Of a DNA stretch of 64,000 bases, positions 14,110-23,045 are shown in pieces. Numbering within the stretch: the stretch's first letter is position 1; every line of letters starts with the position of its first letter. The notes below the pieces were generated by a model, which was not told where the DNA came from, did not search any database, and worked only from the letters and a program-made list of their open reading frames with translations. This stretch comes from Pseudomonas sp. 8O (GTDB taxonomy: Bacteria; Pseudomonadota; Gammaproteobacteria; Pseudomonadales; Pseudomonadaceae): positions 248,001-312,000 of the forward strand of contig NZ_LR733267.1 in NCBI RefSeq assembly GCF_902506495.1, in the 5' to 3' direction. The position numbers were made by a program, and so were the translations under genes.

Positions 14110-16953
14110 ATGGCGCAATATCAACCGGGGCAACGCTGGATCAGTGACAGCGAAGCGGAATTGGGTCTGGGAACCATCCTCGCCGAGGACGGCCGCCTGC
14201 TCACCGTGCTCTACCCGGCCACCGGCGAAACCCGCCAGTACGCTACGCGCAATGCCCCGTTGACCCGTGTGCGCTTCGCCCCGGGTGACGAGATCACCCA
14301 TTTCGAGGGCTGGAAGCTCACCGTGCAGGAAGTCGAAGACGTCGACGGCCTGCTGGTCTACCACGGCCTCAACGCCCAGCATCAGCCGGTGACCATGCCG
14401 GAAACCCAGCTGTCGAATTTCATCCAGTTCCGCCTGGCCAGCGACCGCCTGTTCGCCGGTCAGATCGACCCGCTGGCCTGGTTCGCGCTGCGCTACCACA
14501 GCCTCGAACACAACAGCCGCCTGCTGCAGTCGTCCCTCTGGGGCCTCGGCGGTGCACGCGCGCAACCGATCGCCCACCAGTTGCATATCGCCCGTGAAGT
14601 GGCTGACCGCATCGCCCCGCGCGTACTGCTGGCTGACGAAGTGGGCCTGGGCAAGACCATCGAAGCCGGCCTGGTGATTCATCGCCAGCTGCTCTCCGGT
14701 CGCGCCAGCCGCGTGCTGATCCTGGTGCCGGAAAACCTGCAACACCAGTGGCTGGTGGAAATGCGCCGTCGTTTCAACCTCGATGTCGCCCTGTTCGACG
14801 CCGAGCGCTTCATGGAAAGCGACGCCAGCAACCCCTTCGAGGATTGCCAACTGGCGCTGGTCGCCCTGGAATGGCTGAAGGACGACGAGAAGGCCCAGGA
14901 CGCGTTGTTCGCCGCCGGCTGGGACCTGTTGGTGGTCGACGAAGCCCACCACCTGGTCTGGCACCCGGAACAGGCCAGCGCCGAGTACGCGCTGGTCGAG
15001 CAACTGGCCGAGGTCATCCCAGGCGTGCTGCTGCTCACCGCCACGCCGGAACAGCTCGGCCAGGACAGCCACTTCGCCCGCCTGCGCCTGCTCGACCCCA
15101 ACCGCTTCCATGATCTGCAAGCCTTCCGCGCCGAAAGCAGCCAGTACCGCCCGGTCGCCGAAGCAGTGCAGGAACTGCTCGATCAGGGCAAGCTCAGCGC
15201 CCAGGCCCGCGATGCCATCGGCGGCTTCCTCGGCGATGAAGGCCGCGCGCTGCTCGACGCCATCGATACCGGCGACAACGAAGCACGCGCGCGCCTGGTA
15301 CGCGAGTTGCTGGATCGCCACGGCACCGGCCGCCTGCTGTTTCGCAACACCCGCGCCGCCGTACAGGGCTTTCCCGAGCGCGAACTGCACCCCTACCCTC
15401 TGCCGTGCCCCGACGAATACCTTGAGCTGCCGCTGGGCGAGCACGCCGAGCTGTACCCGGAAGTCAGCTTCCAGGCGCAGGACAATGTCGACGAAGAACA
15501 GCGCTGGTGGCGCATCGACCCGCGCGTCGAGTGGCTGATCGACACCCTGAAGATGCTCAAAAAATTCAAGGTACTGGTGATCTGCGCCCACGCCGAGACC
15601 GCGCTGGACCTGGAAGATGCCTTGCGCGTGCGTTCCGGCATCCCGGCCACGGTGTTCCATGAAGGCATGAGCATCCTCGAGCGCGACCGCGCCGCCGCCT
15701 ACTTCGCCGACGAAGAATTCGGCGCACAGGTGCTGATCTGCTCGGAGATCGGTTCTGAAGGCCGCAACTTCCAGTTCGCCCATCACCTGGTGCTGTTCGA
15801 CCTGCCGGCCCACCCGGACCTGCTCGAGCAGCGCATCGGCCGTCTCGACCGCATCGGCCAGAAGCACCGCATCCAGTTGCATGTGCCTTACCTGGAGAAC
15901 AGCCCGCAGGAACGCCTGTTCCAGTGGTACCACCAGGCGCTGAACGCCTTCCTCGCCACCTGCCCCACCGGCAACGCCCTGCAGCACCAGTTCGGCCCGC
16001 GCCTGCTGCCGCTGCTGGAAAACGGCGATGACGGCGAGTGGCAGCAACTGGTGGACGAAGCCACCGCCGAGCGCATCCGTCTGGAGGGCGAGCTGCACAG
16101 CGGCCGTGACCGTCTGCTGGAACTGAACTCCGGTGGTGCCGGTGAAGGCGAAGCGCTGGTAGAAGCCATCCTCGAGCAGGACGATCAGTTCACCCTGCCG
16201 ATCTACATGGAAGAGCTGTTCAACGCCTTCGGCATCGACAGCGAAGACCACTCCGACAACGCCCTGATCCTGCGCCCCAGCGAGAAGATGCTGGACGCCA
16301 GCTTCCCCCTCGGCGACGACGAGGCGGTGACCGTCACCTACGACCGCGAGCAGGCCCTGGCCCGCGAAGACATGCAATTCCTCACCTGGGAACACCCCAT
16401 GGTGCAGGGCGGCATGGATCTGGTGCTGTCCGGCTCGATGGGCAACACCGCCGTCGCGCTGATCAAGAACAAGGCGCTCAAGCCTGGCACCGTGCTGCTG
16501 GAGCTGCTCTACGTCAGCGAAGTCGTTGGCCCGCGCAAGCTGCAACTGGGGCGTTTCCTGCCACCGGCGGCGCTGCGCTGCCTGTTCGACGCCAACGGCA
16601 ACGACCTGGCCGTCAAGGTCGGCTTCGAAACCCTCAACGACCAGTTGGAGAGCGTGCCGCGCGCCAGCGCCAACAAGTTCGTCCAGGCCCAGCGCGACGT
16701 TCTGGCCAAGCAGATCAACGACGCCGAAGCCAAGGTTACGCCGCGTCACGTCGAGCGTGTAGCCGAAGCCAAGCGTCGCCTGATCGCCGAACTGGACGAG
16801 GAACTGGCGCGCCTGGTCGCCCTGCGTGCGGTCAACCCGAGCGTGCGTGACAGCGAGATCGACGCCCTGCGCGAGCAGCGCGAACAGAGCCTGGCGATGT
16901 TCGACAAGGCCGCCCTGCGCCTGGAAGCGATTCGCGTACTGGTGGCCGGTTAA
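14110..16953 (+). CDS. rapA: RNA polymerase-associated ATP-dependent protein RapA (HepA)
   Basis: A Swi2/Snf2-type translocase that binds core RNA polymerase and promotes its recycling after transcription. The 947-residue product has the usual family length. An N-terminal pair of Tudor-like domains (about 1-105; QRWISDSEAELGLGTI) is followed by helicase motif I ADEVGLGKTIEAG (about 175-187), the DEAH box VVDEAHHL (about 275-282), and the C-terminal RecA lobe with ICSEIGSEGRNFQF and QRIGRLDRIGQ. The ATG at 14110 sits behind GGGAGACAGAC. It is monocistronic, with a strong hairpin after the stop. Confidence 0.95.
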   Translation: MAQYQPGQRWISDSEAELGLGTILAEDGRLLTVLYPATGETRQYATRNAPLTRVRFAPGDEITHFEGWKLTVQEVEDVDGLLVYHGLNAQHQPVTMPETQLSNFIQFRLASDRLFAGQIDPLAWFALRYHSLEHNSRLLQSSLWGLGGARAQPIAHQLHIAREVADRIAPRVLLADEVGLGKTIEAGLVIHRQLLSGRASRVLILVPENLQHQWLVEMRRRFNLDVALFDAERFMESDASNPFEDCQLALVALEWLKDDEKAQDALFAAGWDLLVVDEAHHLVWHPEQASAEYALVEQLAEVIPGVLLLTATPEQLGQDSHFARLRLLDPNRFHDLQAFRAESSQYRPVAEAVQELLDQGKLSAQARDAIGGFLGDEGRALLDAIDTGDNEARARLVRELLDRHGTGRLLFRNTRAAVQGFPERELHPYPLPCPDEYLELPLGEHAELYPEVSFQAQDNVDEEQRWWRIDPRVEWLIDTLKMLKKFKVLVICAHAETALDLEDALRVRSGIPATVFHEGMSILERDRAAAYFADEEFGAQVLICSEIGSEGRNFQFAHHLVLFDLPAHPDLLEQRIGRLDRIGQKHRIQLHVPYLENSPQERLFQWYHQALNAFLATCPTGNALQHQFGPRLLPLLENGDDGEWQQLVDEATAERIRLEGELHSGRDRLLELNSGGAGEGEALVEAILEQDDQFTLPIYMEELFNAFGIDSEDHSDNALILRPSEKMLDASFPLGDDEAVTVTYDREQALAREDMQFLTWEHPMVQGGMDLVLSGSMGNTAVALIKNKALKPGTVLLELLYVSEVVGPRKLQLGRFLPPAALRCLFDANGNDLAVKVGFETLNDQLESVPRASANKFVQAQRDVLAKQINDAEAKVTPRHVERVAEAKRRLIAELDEELARLVALRAVNPSVRDSEIDALREQREQSLAMFDKAALRLEAIRVLVAG

Positions 16954-16961
16954 GTGCTGCT

Positions 16962-17000
16962 AGCCCCTCTCCCCCTGGGAGAGGGGTTGGGGTGAGGGTG
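16962..17000 (+). terminator. Hairpin/repeat after rapA, CCCCTCTCCC class
   Basis: Ten-bp stem CCCCTCTCCC / GGGAGAGGGG with a 3-base loop starts 11 bases past the rapA stop and continues TTGGGGTGAGGG. This is a dispersed repeat in many proteobacteria; a relative is at 47035-47080. It may serve as the rapA terminator, though it has no T run. Confidence 0.55.
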
Positions 17001-17032
17001 CAATGCCCGCCACCTGCTGCCTAACCTGCGCA

Positions 17033-17092
17033 GTAGCCCGGATGCAATCCGGGAGCATGGTGCCGACCATCCCCGGATTCCATCCGGGCTAC
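17033..17092. repeat. Intergenic palindrome, GTAGCCCGGATG class
   Basis: A 60-base element bounded by perfect 12-base inverted repeats GTAGCCCGGATG / CATCCGGGCTAC, with internal CCGGG arms. It lies in the convergent gap between rapA and the ECF sigma gene. Confidence 0.7.
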
Positions 17093-17103
17093 GAACAGGT
17101 GCG

Positions 17104-18336
17104 TTACCCGCCCAGCTCTTCCAGCCGCTTCTGCAGAAACTGCCGATCAGGCCCCTGCTGCGCCAGCGCCAGGGCCTGGCGGTAGGCAACAATCGCCTGC
17201 TCACGGCGGCCCAGCCTACGCAGCAGGTCGGCCCGCGCCGCATGGGCCAGGTGGTAACCGTCCAACTCGCCGGTGGCGAGCAGACGGTCGATTTCCTCCA
17301 ACCCTGCCTGCTCACCGTCACGCATGGCCAGCGCCACGGCGCGGTTGAGTTCGATCACCGGCGAAGGCTGCAGCCGCAGCAACTCGTCATACAGACCGAC
17401 GATCTGCACCCAATCGGTTTGCTCCAGGCTGGCCGCCTCGGCATGCACCGCAGCAATCGCCGCCTGAAGGCTGTAAGGGCCGAAACGTCGCGAATGCAGC
17501 GCCTGCAACACCAGGGCCTCGCCTTCGGCGATCAGCTCGCGATTCCACAGGCCTCGATCCTGAGCCTCCAGCAGGATCACTTCACCATCGACGCCGCTGC
17601 GCGCAGGACGACGCGACTCGTGCAGCAGCATCAGCGCCAGCAACCCCTGTACTTCCGGCTCGGGCAGCAATTCCAAGAGCAAACGGCCCAGGCGAATCGC
17701 CTCGTCGGACAGCTGGCTGCGGGTCAGCGAATCACCGGAGCTGGCGAAGTAGCCTTCGTTGAACACCAGATAGACAACGCGCAACACCGCCTCCAGGCGC
17801 TCGGGCAGCTCGCTGCGTCCCGGCACCTCGTAAGGGATGCGCGCGTCGCGAATCTTCGCCTTGGCCCGCACGATGCGCTGGGCCAGGGTCGACGGGCTGG
17901 AGAGAAAGGCGCGGGCGATCTCCTCGGTGGTCAGGTCGCATACCTCGCGCAGGGTCAGTGCCACCTGGGCGTCACTGGCCAGCGCAGGGTGGCAACAGGT
18001 GAAGATCAGGCGCAGGCGGTCGTCTTCGAGCAGCTCGCCCCCCTCGGTGTCGCTCTCATCTGGCAGCTCGACCTGTTCATCCAACGGCTGGAAGCGACGC
18101 TGCCGACGCAGGTTGTCGATGGCCCTGAAGCGCCCGGCAGACACCAGCCAGGCACGCGGGTTGTCCGGCACTCCGCTCTGCGGCCATTGCTCGACCGCGC
18201 TGCGAAACGCCTCGTGCAGCGCCTCCTCGGCCAGGTCGAAGTCACCCAGCAGGCGGATCAGAGTAGCGAGCACGCGGCGCGACTCTTCGCGGTAAAGGCG
18301 CTCGAGCAGCTCGGTGACAGGTGGCGTTATCGACAT
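17104..18336 (-). CDS. ECF sigma factor with C-terminal helical extension (ECF42-like)
   Basis: A 410-residue sigma factor. Region 2 is at the N-terminus (LYREESRRVLATLIRLLGDFDLAEEALHEAF) and region 4 at about 125-170 (TLREVCDLTTEEIARAFLSSPSTLAQRI). A long C-terminal DUF6596/TPR-like part (about 180-410) includes VYLVFNEGY and LNRAVALAM motifs. This layout matches the ECF42 group, which usually lies beside genes for DGPF/YCII proteins; none is seen here. The start is the ATG at 18334-18336, with AGGAG upstream; a longer frame upstream is antisense to the next gene and is rejected. No anti-sigma gene adjoins. Confidence 0.88.
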   Translation of the reverse strand: MSITPPVTELLERLYREESRRVLATLIRLLGDFDLAEEALHEAFRSAVEQWPQSGVPDNPRAWLVSAGRFRAIDNLRRQRRFQPLDEQVELPDESDTEGGELLEDDRLRLIFTCCHPALASDAQVALTLREVCDLTTEEIARAFLSSPSTLAQRIVRAKAKIRDARIPYEVPGRSELPERLEAVLRVVYLVFNEGYFASSGDSLTRSQLSDEAIRLGRLLLELLPEPEVQGLLALMLLHESRRPARSGVDGEVILLEAQDRGLWNRELIAEGEALVLQALHSRRFGPYSLQAAIAAVHAEAASLEQTDWVQIVGLYDELLRLQPSPVIELNRAVALAMRDGEQAGLEEIDRLLATGELDGYHLAHAARADLLRRLGRREQAIVAYRQALALAQQGPDRQFLQKRLEELGG

Positions 18337-18489
18337 GCGCTTCTCCTGAACGAACGCATACGTTGCCCAATACTGCCGGTGACGTCGAGTAGCGGCATGA
18401 TCCGCCCCTCGATTTGGCACCCCTCGCATTGGCATCCGTTCGGTCGCTGGGCATAGTCGCGCCATTCCAATAACGACGGGAGTCTTGCT

Positions 18490-19131
18490 ATGCGTTGGTT
18501 GCTGCTCGGTCTGGTGGGTGCTGCGGTATTTCTCTACGGCCGGATCACCGGCGATGCGCAGCTCAGCCTGCTGACCAAGGGCATCCCGGTGATTGCCCTG
18601 CTGCTCTGGCTGCGCCTGGCGCCGGTGGGCACTTACCGTCGCTGGATCGGCATCGGCCTGGTGTTCTCCCTGGCCGGCGACATCCTGCTGGACTGGCCGG
18701 GTGATCTGTTCGTGTTCGGCCTCGGCGCCTTCCTGCTCGGCCATCTGGCCTACCTGCGCGCCTACTGCTCCGACAGCCGGCAACCGGCTCTGCCCGCCCT
18801 GCTGCTGGCGCTGATCGCCGGAGGCGCAATGTTCGCCATACTGGCCAGCAGCGGCCTGGGCGAGCTGTTGATCCCGGTGGCCTGCTATGCCACGGCAATC
18901 AGCCTGATGCTCTGGCGTGCCCTGGCTCGTATCGGCCAGCCGCAGCTGCAGCCGCGCTCCACCTGGCTCGCCGCTGGCGGCGCGACACTCTTCGTGCTGT
19001 CCGACAGCCTGATCGGCATCGACCGCTTCGTCGCCAGCTTCGATGCCGCACCGTACGCCATCATCCTCACCTACTGGCTCGGCCAGTGGGGCATCACTGC
19101 CTCGGCCTTTCAGCGCAGCAACAGCGCCTGA
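18490..19131 (+). CDS. YhhN/TMEM86-family membrane protein (lysoplasmalogenase-like)
   Basis: A 213-residue integral membrane protein with about seven or eight hydrophobic helices. Family hallmarks are GLVFSLAGDILLDWP (about 56-70), LGHLAYLRAY (about 93-102) and GATLFVLSDSLIGIDRF (about 163-179), containing the conserved Asp residues of the lysoplasmalogenase fold. Relatives hydrolyse the vinyl-ether bond of lysoplasmalogens, but the substrate in Pseudomonas is uncertain. It is divergent from the ECF sigma gene, and its stop is 57 bases before the cmoA start. Confidence 0.85.
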   Translation: MRWLLLGLVGAAVFLYGRITGDAQLSLLTKGIPVIALLLWLRLAPVGTYRRWIGIGLVFSLAGDILLDWPGDLFVFGLGAFLLGHLAYLRAYCSDSRQPALPALLLALIAGGAMFAILASSGLGELLIPVACYATAISLMLWRALARIGQPQLQPRSTWLAAGGATLFVLSDSLIGIDRFVASFDAAPYAIILTYWLGQWGITASAFQRSNSA

Positions 19132-19188
19132 CTGTTGCGCCACACTTGGCTAAAATACCGGCCTTTTCCGCTACCCGTTGCGACTGCC

Positions 19189-19932
19189 GTGAGCCAAGAA
19201 CCTGATCGTCTATTCGCCCAGCCTCTGCCCGAGGTGCCCGATTTCGTCTTCAACGAGGACGTGGTGCGGGTGTTTCCCGACATGATCAAGCGCTCGGTGC
19301 CCGGCTACCCGACCATCGTCGAGAACATCGGCATGCTCGCCGGCCAGTTCGCTCAGCCGCAGACGACGCTGTATGACCTCGGCGCCTCACTTGGTGCCGT
19401 GACCCAGGCGCTGCGCCGCCACGTGCGCGTCGATGGCTGCAAGGTGATCGCGGTGGACAACTCCCCGGCCATGGTCGCGCGTTGCAGCGAATACCTGCAT
19501 GCCCAGGACGCCATGTTCCAGGAGCTGCTGCCGGTGGAGGTGATCGAGGCCGACATTCTTGCCCTCGACCTGCAGCCCACCTCATTGGTCACGCTCAACT
19601 TCACCCTGCAGTTCATCCCGCCGGAGCGGCGCCTGGAGCTGCTCACACGCATTCGCCAGGCACTGCTGCCCGGTGGCGCGCTGATCCTTTCGGAAAAGCT
19701 GCGTTTCGAGGATGCAGCCGAGCACGACCTGCTTACCGAACTGCACGTGGCTTTCAAGCGCGCCAACGGCTACAGCGAGCTGGAAATCGCGCAGAAGCGC
19801 AGCGCCATCGAAAAAGTGATGCTGCCCGACAGCCTCCAGCAGCACCGCGAGCGCCTGCTGGCCGCTGGCTTCAGCAAGGTGCTGCCCTGGTTCCAGTGCC
19901 TGAACTTCGCCTCGCTGGTGGCCCTGCCATGA
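19189..19932 (+). CDS. cmoA: Carboxy-S-adenosyl-L-methionine synthase CmoA
   Basis: Converts SAM and prephenate to carboxy-SAM for tRNA wobble-uridine modification. The 247-residue product starts at GTG (MSQEPDRLFAQPLPEVPDFV), matching the family N-terminus; the in-frame TTG further upstream adds residues not seen in the family. The SAM-binding segment is LYDLGASLGAVTQAL, then VIAVDNSPAMVARC. The family commonly has DLGCS; here Cys is Ala. FNEDVVRVFPDMIKRSVPGY is intact. It overlaps cmoB by 4 bases, so the two are coupled. Confidence 0.93.
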   Translation: MSQEPDRLFAQPLPEVPDFVFNEDVVRVFPDMIKRSVPGYPTIVENIGMLAGQFAQPQTTLYDLGASLGAVTQALRRHVRVDGCKVIAVDNSPAMVARCSEYLHAQDAMFQELLPVEVIEADILALDLQPTSLVTLNFTLQFIPPERRLELLTRIRQALLPGGALILSEKLRFEDAAEHDLLTELHVAFKRANGYSELEIAQKRSAIEKVMLPDSLQQHRERLLAAGFSKVLPWFQCLNFASLVALP

Positions 19933-20897
19933 TGCGCGACCTGGACCTCGATGCCCTGCAGGCGCAACTGGCCGGCACCCCGCTGCAGGAATGGGCGGCC
20001 GACCTGCCCGGCCAGCTCGACGCCAAGCTGGCCATCGGTCATGGCGACCTGGCGCGCTGGTACGGCGCCGTACAGGCACTTCCAGACCTGCCAGTGAGCG
20101 AAGTGGAGCTGACTAAGCGCTTCGCCTTTGGCGGCGCCTGCAACGAGGCGAGCCGCTCGCAGCTTGATACCGCCCTGCGGGGGCTGATCCCCTGGCGCAA
20201 AGGCCCGTTCGAACTGTTCGGCGTACATGTCGACACCGAGTGGCGCTCGGACTGGAAATGGCGGCGCGTTGCCCCGCATCTTGATCTGGTCGGCAAACGC
20301 ATCCTCGATGTTGGTTGCGGCAACGGCTACTACATGTGGCGCATGCTCGGTGCGGGTGCCGACAGCGTGGTCGGCATCGACCCCAACTGGCTGTTCCTCT
20401 GCCAGTTCCTGGCGATGAAGCGCTACCTGCCGGATCAACCGGTGTGGCATCTGCCGCTGGCCTTCGAGGAACTGCCAGCCAGGCTGCAGGGCTTCGACAC
20501 GGTGTTCTCCATGGGTGTGCTGTACCACCGCCGCTCGCCCATCGATCACCTGCTCGACCTCAAGGATACCCTGGTCAAGGGCGGCGAGCTGGTGCTGGAA
20601 ACCCTGGTGGTCGAAGGCGACGCCGAGCAGGTACTGGTGCCCGAGGATCGCTACGCGCAAATGCGCAACGTCTGGTTCCTGCCCTCGGTACCGGCGCTGG
20701 AGCGCTGGCTGCGCCGCGCCGGTTTCGAGGACGTGCGCTGCGTCGACGTCAGCACCACCTCGGTGGAGGAGCAACGCGCCACCGAGTGGATGCGCTTCCA
20801 GTCGCTGCCGGAGTTTCTCGATCCAGCCGACCACAGTCGCACCGTCGAAGGCCTGCCGGCGCCGACCCGCGCCGTGCTGATCGCACGCAAACCCTGA
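19929..20897 (+). CDS. cmoB: tRNA U34 carboxymethyltransferase CmoB
   Basis: Transfers the carboxymethyl group from carboxy-SAM to 5-hydroxyuridine 34, giving cmo5U, which widens codon reading. The product has 322 residues, the standard length. Methyltransferase motif I is ILDVGCGNGYYMWRML (about 124-139), followed by VVGIDPNWLFLCQF and FSMGVLYHRRSP; the RKGPFELFG segment precedes. The start is the first ATG of ATGATG, overlapping the cmoA stop. A much longer frame begins inside cmoA and is not real. A palindromic repeat follows the stop. Confidence 0.94.
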   Translation: MMRDLDLDALQAQLAGTPLQEWAADLPGQLDAKLAIGHGDLARWYGAVQALPDLPVSEVELTKRFAFGGACNEASRSQLDTALRGLIPWRKGPFELFGVHVDTEWRSDWKWRRVAPHLDLVGKRILDVGCGNGYYMWRMLGAGADSVVGIDPNWLFLCQFLAMKRYLPDQPVWHLPLAFEELPARLQGFDTVFSMGVLYHRRSPIDHLLDLKDTLVKGGELVLETLVVEGDAEQVLVPEDRYAQMRNVWFLPSVPALERWLRRAGFEDVRCVDVSTTSVEEQRATEWMRFQSLPEFLDPADHSRTVEGLPAPTRAVLIARKP

Positions 20898-20910
20898 GGA
20901 CAGTCGTTCT

Positions 20911-20965
20911 CGTAGGGCAGGTGAAACCCGCCTGACTGCAATTGGCGGGTTGCACCCGCCCTACG
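20911..20965. repeat. Intergenic palindrome, GTAGGGC(G)GGTG...CCCGCC class
   Basis: CGTAGGGCAGGTGAAACCCGCC at the left is mirrored by GGCGGGTTGCACCCGCCCTACG at the right across a short spacer, making a 55-base imperfect palindrome. It lies between convergent genes, and the stop codon of the small gene at 20961-21221 is inside it. Confidence 0.7.
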
Positions 20966-21221
20966 GCCGCAGCCAACGCGCCCGCCGCTGCGCGATCAGC
21001 CGCAGCGGCTCGCCTGCGCCCTGCTCCACCACGCCACGAGCACTGCCCAGACGAATCCGTCCCTCGATGTCCTGCGCCAGCAGGCGACGCATGCGCCGGC
21101 GCCAGAACCACGCCCCCACCCAGTCGACGATGGCGTTCTGCAGATCCAGCGGCCACATGGCCGGCATGTAGAACTCGGGCATGGCTGGGCGCGACTTGTC
21201 GTGCTTGCTCGAACTGTTCAT
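20961..21221 (-). CDS. Small hypothetical protein divergent from a LysR gene (86 aa)
   Basis: Starts MNSSSKHDKSRPAMPEF with a strong GGAGGAAAT site upstream, which is the main reason to accept it. The middle has an amphipathic/aromatic stretch (MWPLDLQNAIVDWVGAWFW) followed by a very basic segment (RRRMRRLLAQ), ending in RRARWLRP. There is no signal peptide. The Arg-rich helix recalls the short DUF1127-type proteins that often lie divergent from LysR genes, but the match is weak. The stop codon lies in a palindromic repeat, suggesting the original 3' end was overwritten. Confidence 0.6.
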   Translation of the reverse strand: MNSSSKHDKSRPAMPEFYMPAMWPLDLQNAIVDWVGAWFWRRRMRRLLAQDIEGRIRLGSARGVVEQGAGEPLRLIAQRRARWLRP

Positions 21222-21338
21222 GGCATTTCCTCCGTATCGCGGCCGGCTTCTTGCCGGGGTTGCGATCAGGATGAAACGCGCCTATCGTTCAATCAAACTA
21301 CAAATATCAAACACTGAATTAATTAATATTTAACGATC
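21222..21338. promoter_or_regulatory. Divergent promoter region of LysR gene and small gene
   Basis: The 117-base gap becomes very AT-rich next to the LysR start (21300-21332), with AAATAT at 21302 mirrored by ATATTT at 21326 and an internal TTAATTAA. This is the expected place for LysR binding; I cannot define a single T-N11-A site with confidence. Confidence 0.4.
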
Positions 21339-22223
21339 ATGAATGCGACAGCCCCCATCTCTCTACCGCTTCTGGAAAGCGACGTGCTGCGCACTTTCGT
21401 CGCCATCGCCGATAGCGGCAGCTTTACCCGTACCGCCGCACAGATATTTCGCAGCACGGCGGCCGTCAGCTTGCAGATCAAGCGCCTGGAGGAAGCCCTC
21501 GGCAAGCGCCTGTTCATCCGCGAGCCACGGCAGGTTCGCCTGACCGCCGAAGGCGAGCTGCTACTGGGCTATGCCAGGCGTCTGCTCAAGCTCAACGAGG
21601 AGGCGGTGGCGCGCTTTCTCACCCCCACACTGACCGGCCGCGTGCGCTTCGGCACACCAAACGATATCGGCGACCGTGTGCTACCAGGCGTACTCATGCT
21701 GTTCGCCCGCAGCCACCCGGGTGTGGAGGTCGAAGTCAACGTCGGGCGCAGCGTGGATCTGGTGGCGAAGCTGGATGCCGGCGAGCTGGATCTGACCCTG
21801 ATCAACGCCGGCAACGACGGCCTGGATGACTCTCGCGGCGAAGTGATCTATTCCGAGGAACTGGTCTGGGCCGGACGCGATGGCGGCCTGGCCATACAGC
21901 GCTCGCCCCTGCCGCTGGCGCTGGCCAACCCGGGCTGCGCCTGGCGCAGAACTGCGATCGATGCGCTGGATCGCCAGGGTATGGCCTATCGCATCGCCTA
22001 CTCCTGCGAGCAGTGCGCCGGCCAGGAAGCGGCGATGACCGCCGACCTGGCCATCGCGCCTTTCCCCCGCAGCCTGGTCAGGCCGCCGCTACGCCGACTC
22101 GGCGCAGAACAAGGCTTGCCCGCCCTTGGCGAGTACCACATCAAGCTGATTCTCGGCCATCAACGCAACGACGCCGTCGAGGCGCTCGCCAGGCAGATGG
22201 TTCAGGCTTTCAGCCAGGACTGA
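21339..22223 (+). CDS. LysR-family transcriptional regulator
   Basis: A 294-residue regulator with the N-terminal winged helix-turn-helix (about 13-72; LRTFVAIADSGSFTRTAAQIF then STAAVSLQIKRLEEALG) and a substrate-binding-like effector domain from about 95 (GRVRFGTPNDIGDRVLPGVL). It likely controls the divergent small gene or itself; the effector is unknown. The ATG at 21339 is the first in frame. A REP palindrome separates it from the convergent pdxJ gene. Confidence 0.88.
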   Translation: MNATAPISLPLLESDVLRTFVAIADSGSFTRTAAQIFRSTAAVSLQIKRLEEALGKRLFIREPRQVRLTAEGELLLGYARRLLKLNEEAVARFLTPTLTGRVRFGTPNDIGDRVLPGVLMLFARSHPGVEVEVNVGRSVDLVAKLDAGELDLTLINAGNDGLDDSRGEVIYSEELVWAGRDGGLAIQRSPLPLALANPGCAWRRTAIDALDRQGMAYRIAYSCEQCAGQEAAMTADLAIAPFPRSLVRPPLRRLGAEQGLPALGEYHIKLILGHQRNDAVEALARQMVQAFSQD

Positions 22224-22232
22224 ACGAACGAA

Positions 22233-22290
22233 GTGGGAGGCGCTTCAGCGGCGATAGACCATCGAAAGTCGCGGCTGAAGCCCCTCCCAC
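22233..22290. repeat. REP-type palindrome, GTGGGAGG class
   Basis: GTGGGAGGCGCTTCAGCGGCGA at the left mirrors TCGCGGCTGAAGCCCCTCCCAC at the right. The element is 58 bases, in the convergent gap between the LysR gene and pdxJ, and may end transcription from both sides. Same family as 9216-9292. Confidence 0.8.
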
Positions 22291-22298
22291 AAAGTACG

Positions 22299-23045
22299 CT
22301 AGCCGCGGTAGGCAGCCGCGACGATCAGCGCTTTCATCTCGGCGACTGCCTGCTTGAAGCCGACGAACAGGGCATGAGCGACGATGGCGTGGCCGATGTT
22401 CAGTTCGTTGACGCCGGGAATCGCCGCCACGGCTTCGGCATTGTGGTAATGCAGGCCGTGGCCGGCGTTTACGATCAACCCGTGGTTCAGACCGCAGATG
22501 ACGCCATCACGAATGCGCGACAGCTCATGCGCAGCTTCTTCCGCCGTATGGGCATCGGCGTAACGACCGGTGTGCAGTTCGATGACCGGCGCACCGACAC
22601 GCATGGCCGCTTCGATCTGCCGCTCCTCGGCGTCGATGAACAACGACACCTCGCAGCCCGCCAGGGTCAGACGCTCGACCGCTGCGGCGATACGCGCTTC
22701 CTGCCCGGCCACGTCCAGACCACCTTCGGTGGTCAGCTCCTGACGGGTCTCCGGCACCAGACACACGTGCGACGGGCGAATCTGCTCGGCGAAACCGAGC
22801 ATGAAATCGGTGACGCCCATTTCGAAGTTCATCCGCGTCTGCAGCACGTCGGCCAGCACGCGTACATCACGATCCTGGATGTGCCTGCGGTCTTCGCGCA
22901 GGTGCACGGTGATGCCGTCGGCACCGGCCTCTTCGGCGTCCAGCGCAGCCTTGACCGGGTCCGGGTAACGTGTACCGCGAGCCTGGCGCAGGGTGGCGAC
23001 GTGGTCGATGTTCACGCCGAGCAGAATACGATTGGCCTCAGTCAC
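22299..23045 (-). CDS. pdxJ: Pyridoxine 5'-phosphate synthase PdxJ
   Basis: Condenses 1-deoxy-D-xylulose 5-phosphate with 3-amino-2-oxopropyl phosphate in vitamin B6 synthesis. It is a 248-residue TIM barrel. Signatures are LLGVNIDHVATLRQARGTRYPDP (start), DGITVHLREDRRHI (about 53-66), CLVPETRQELTTEGGLD and GHGLHYHNAEAVAAIPGVNELNIGHAI. The start overlaps the recO end by 8 bases, so it is translationally coupled; it is the last gene of the rnc-era-recO-pdxJ group. Confidence 0.95.
   Translation of the reverse strand: MTEANRILLGVNIDHVATLRQARGTRYPDPVKAALDAEEAGADGITVHLREDRRHIQDRDVRVLADVLQTRMNFEMGVTDFMLGFAEQIRPSHVCLVPETRQELTTEGGLDVAGQEARIAAAVERLTLAGCEVSLFIDAEERQIEAAMRVGAPVIELHTGRYADAHTAEEAAHELSRIRDGVICGLNHGLIVNAGHGLHYHNAEAVAAIPGVNELNIGHAIVAHALFVGFKQAVAEMKALIVAAAYRG

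Noticed and set aside
14089..16749. An 886-codon open frame antisense to rapA
   Set aside because: It mirrors the rapA codons in a GC-rich gene and has a low-complexity His/Gln/Val-rich composition; rapA itself has clear domains.
18337..19143. N-terminal extension of the ECF sigma frame over the YhhN gene
   Set aside because: The extension is antisense to the YhhN-like coding region; the ATG at 18334-18336 has a good ribosome site and begins at sigma region 2.
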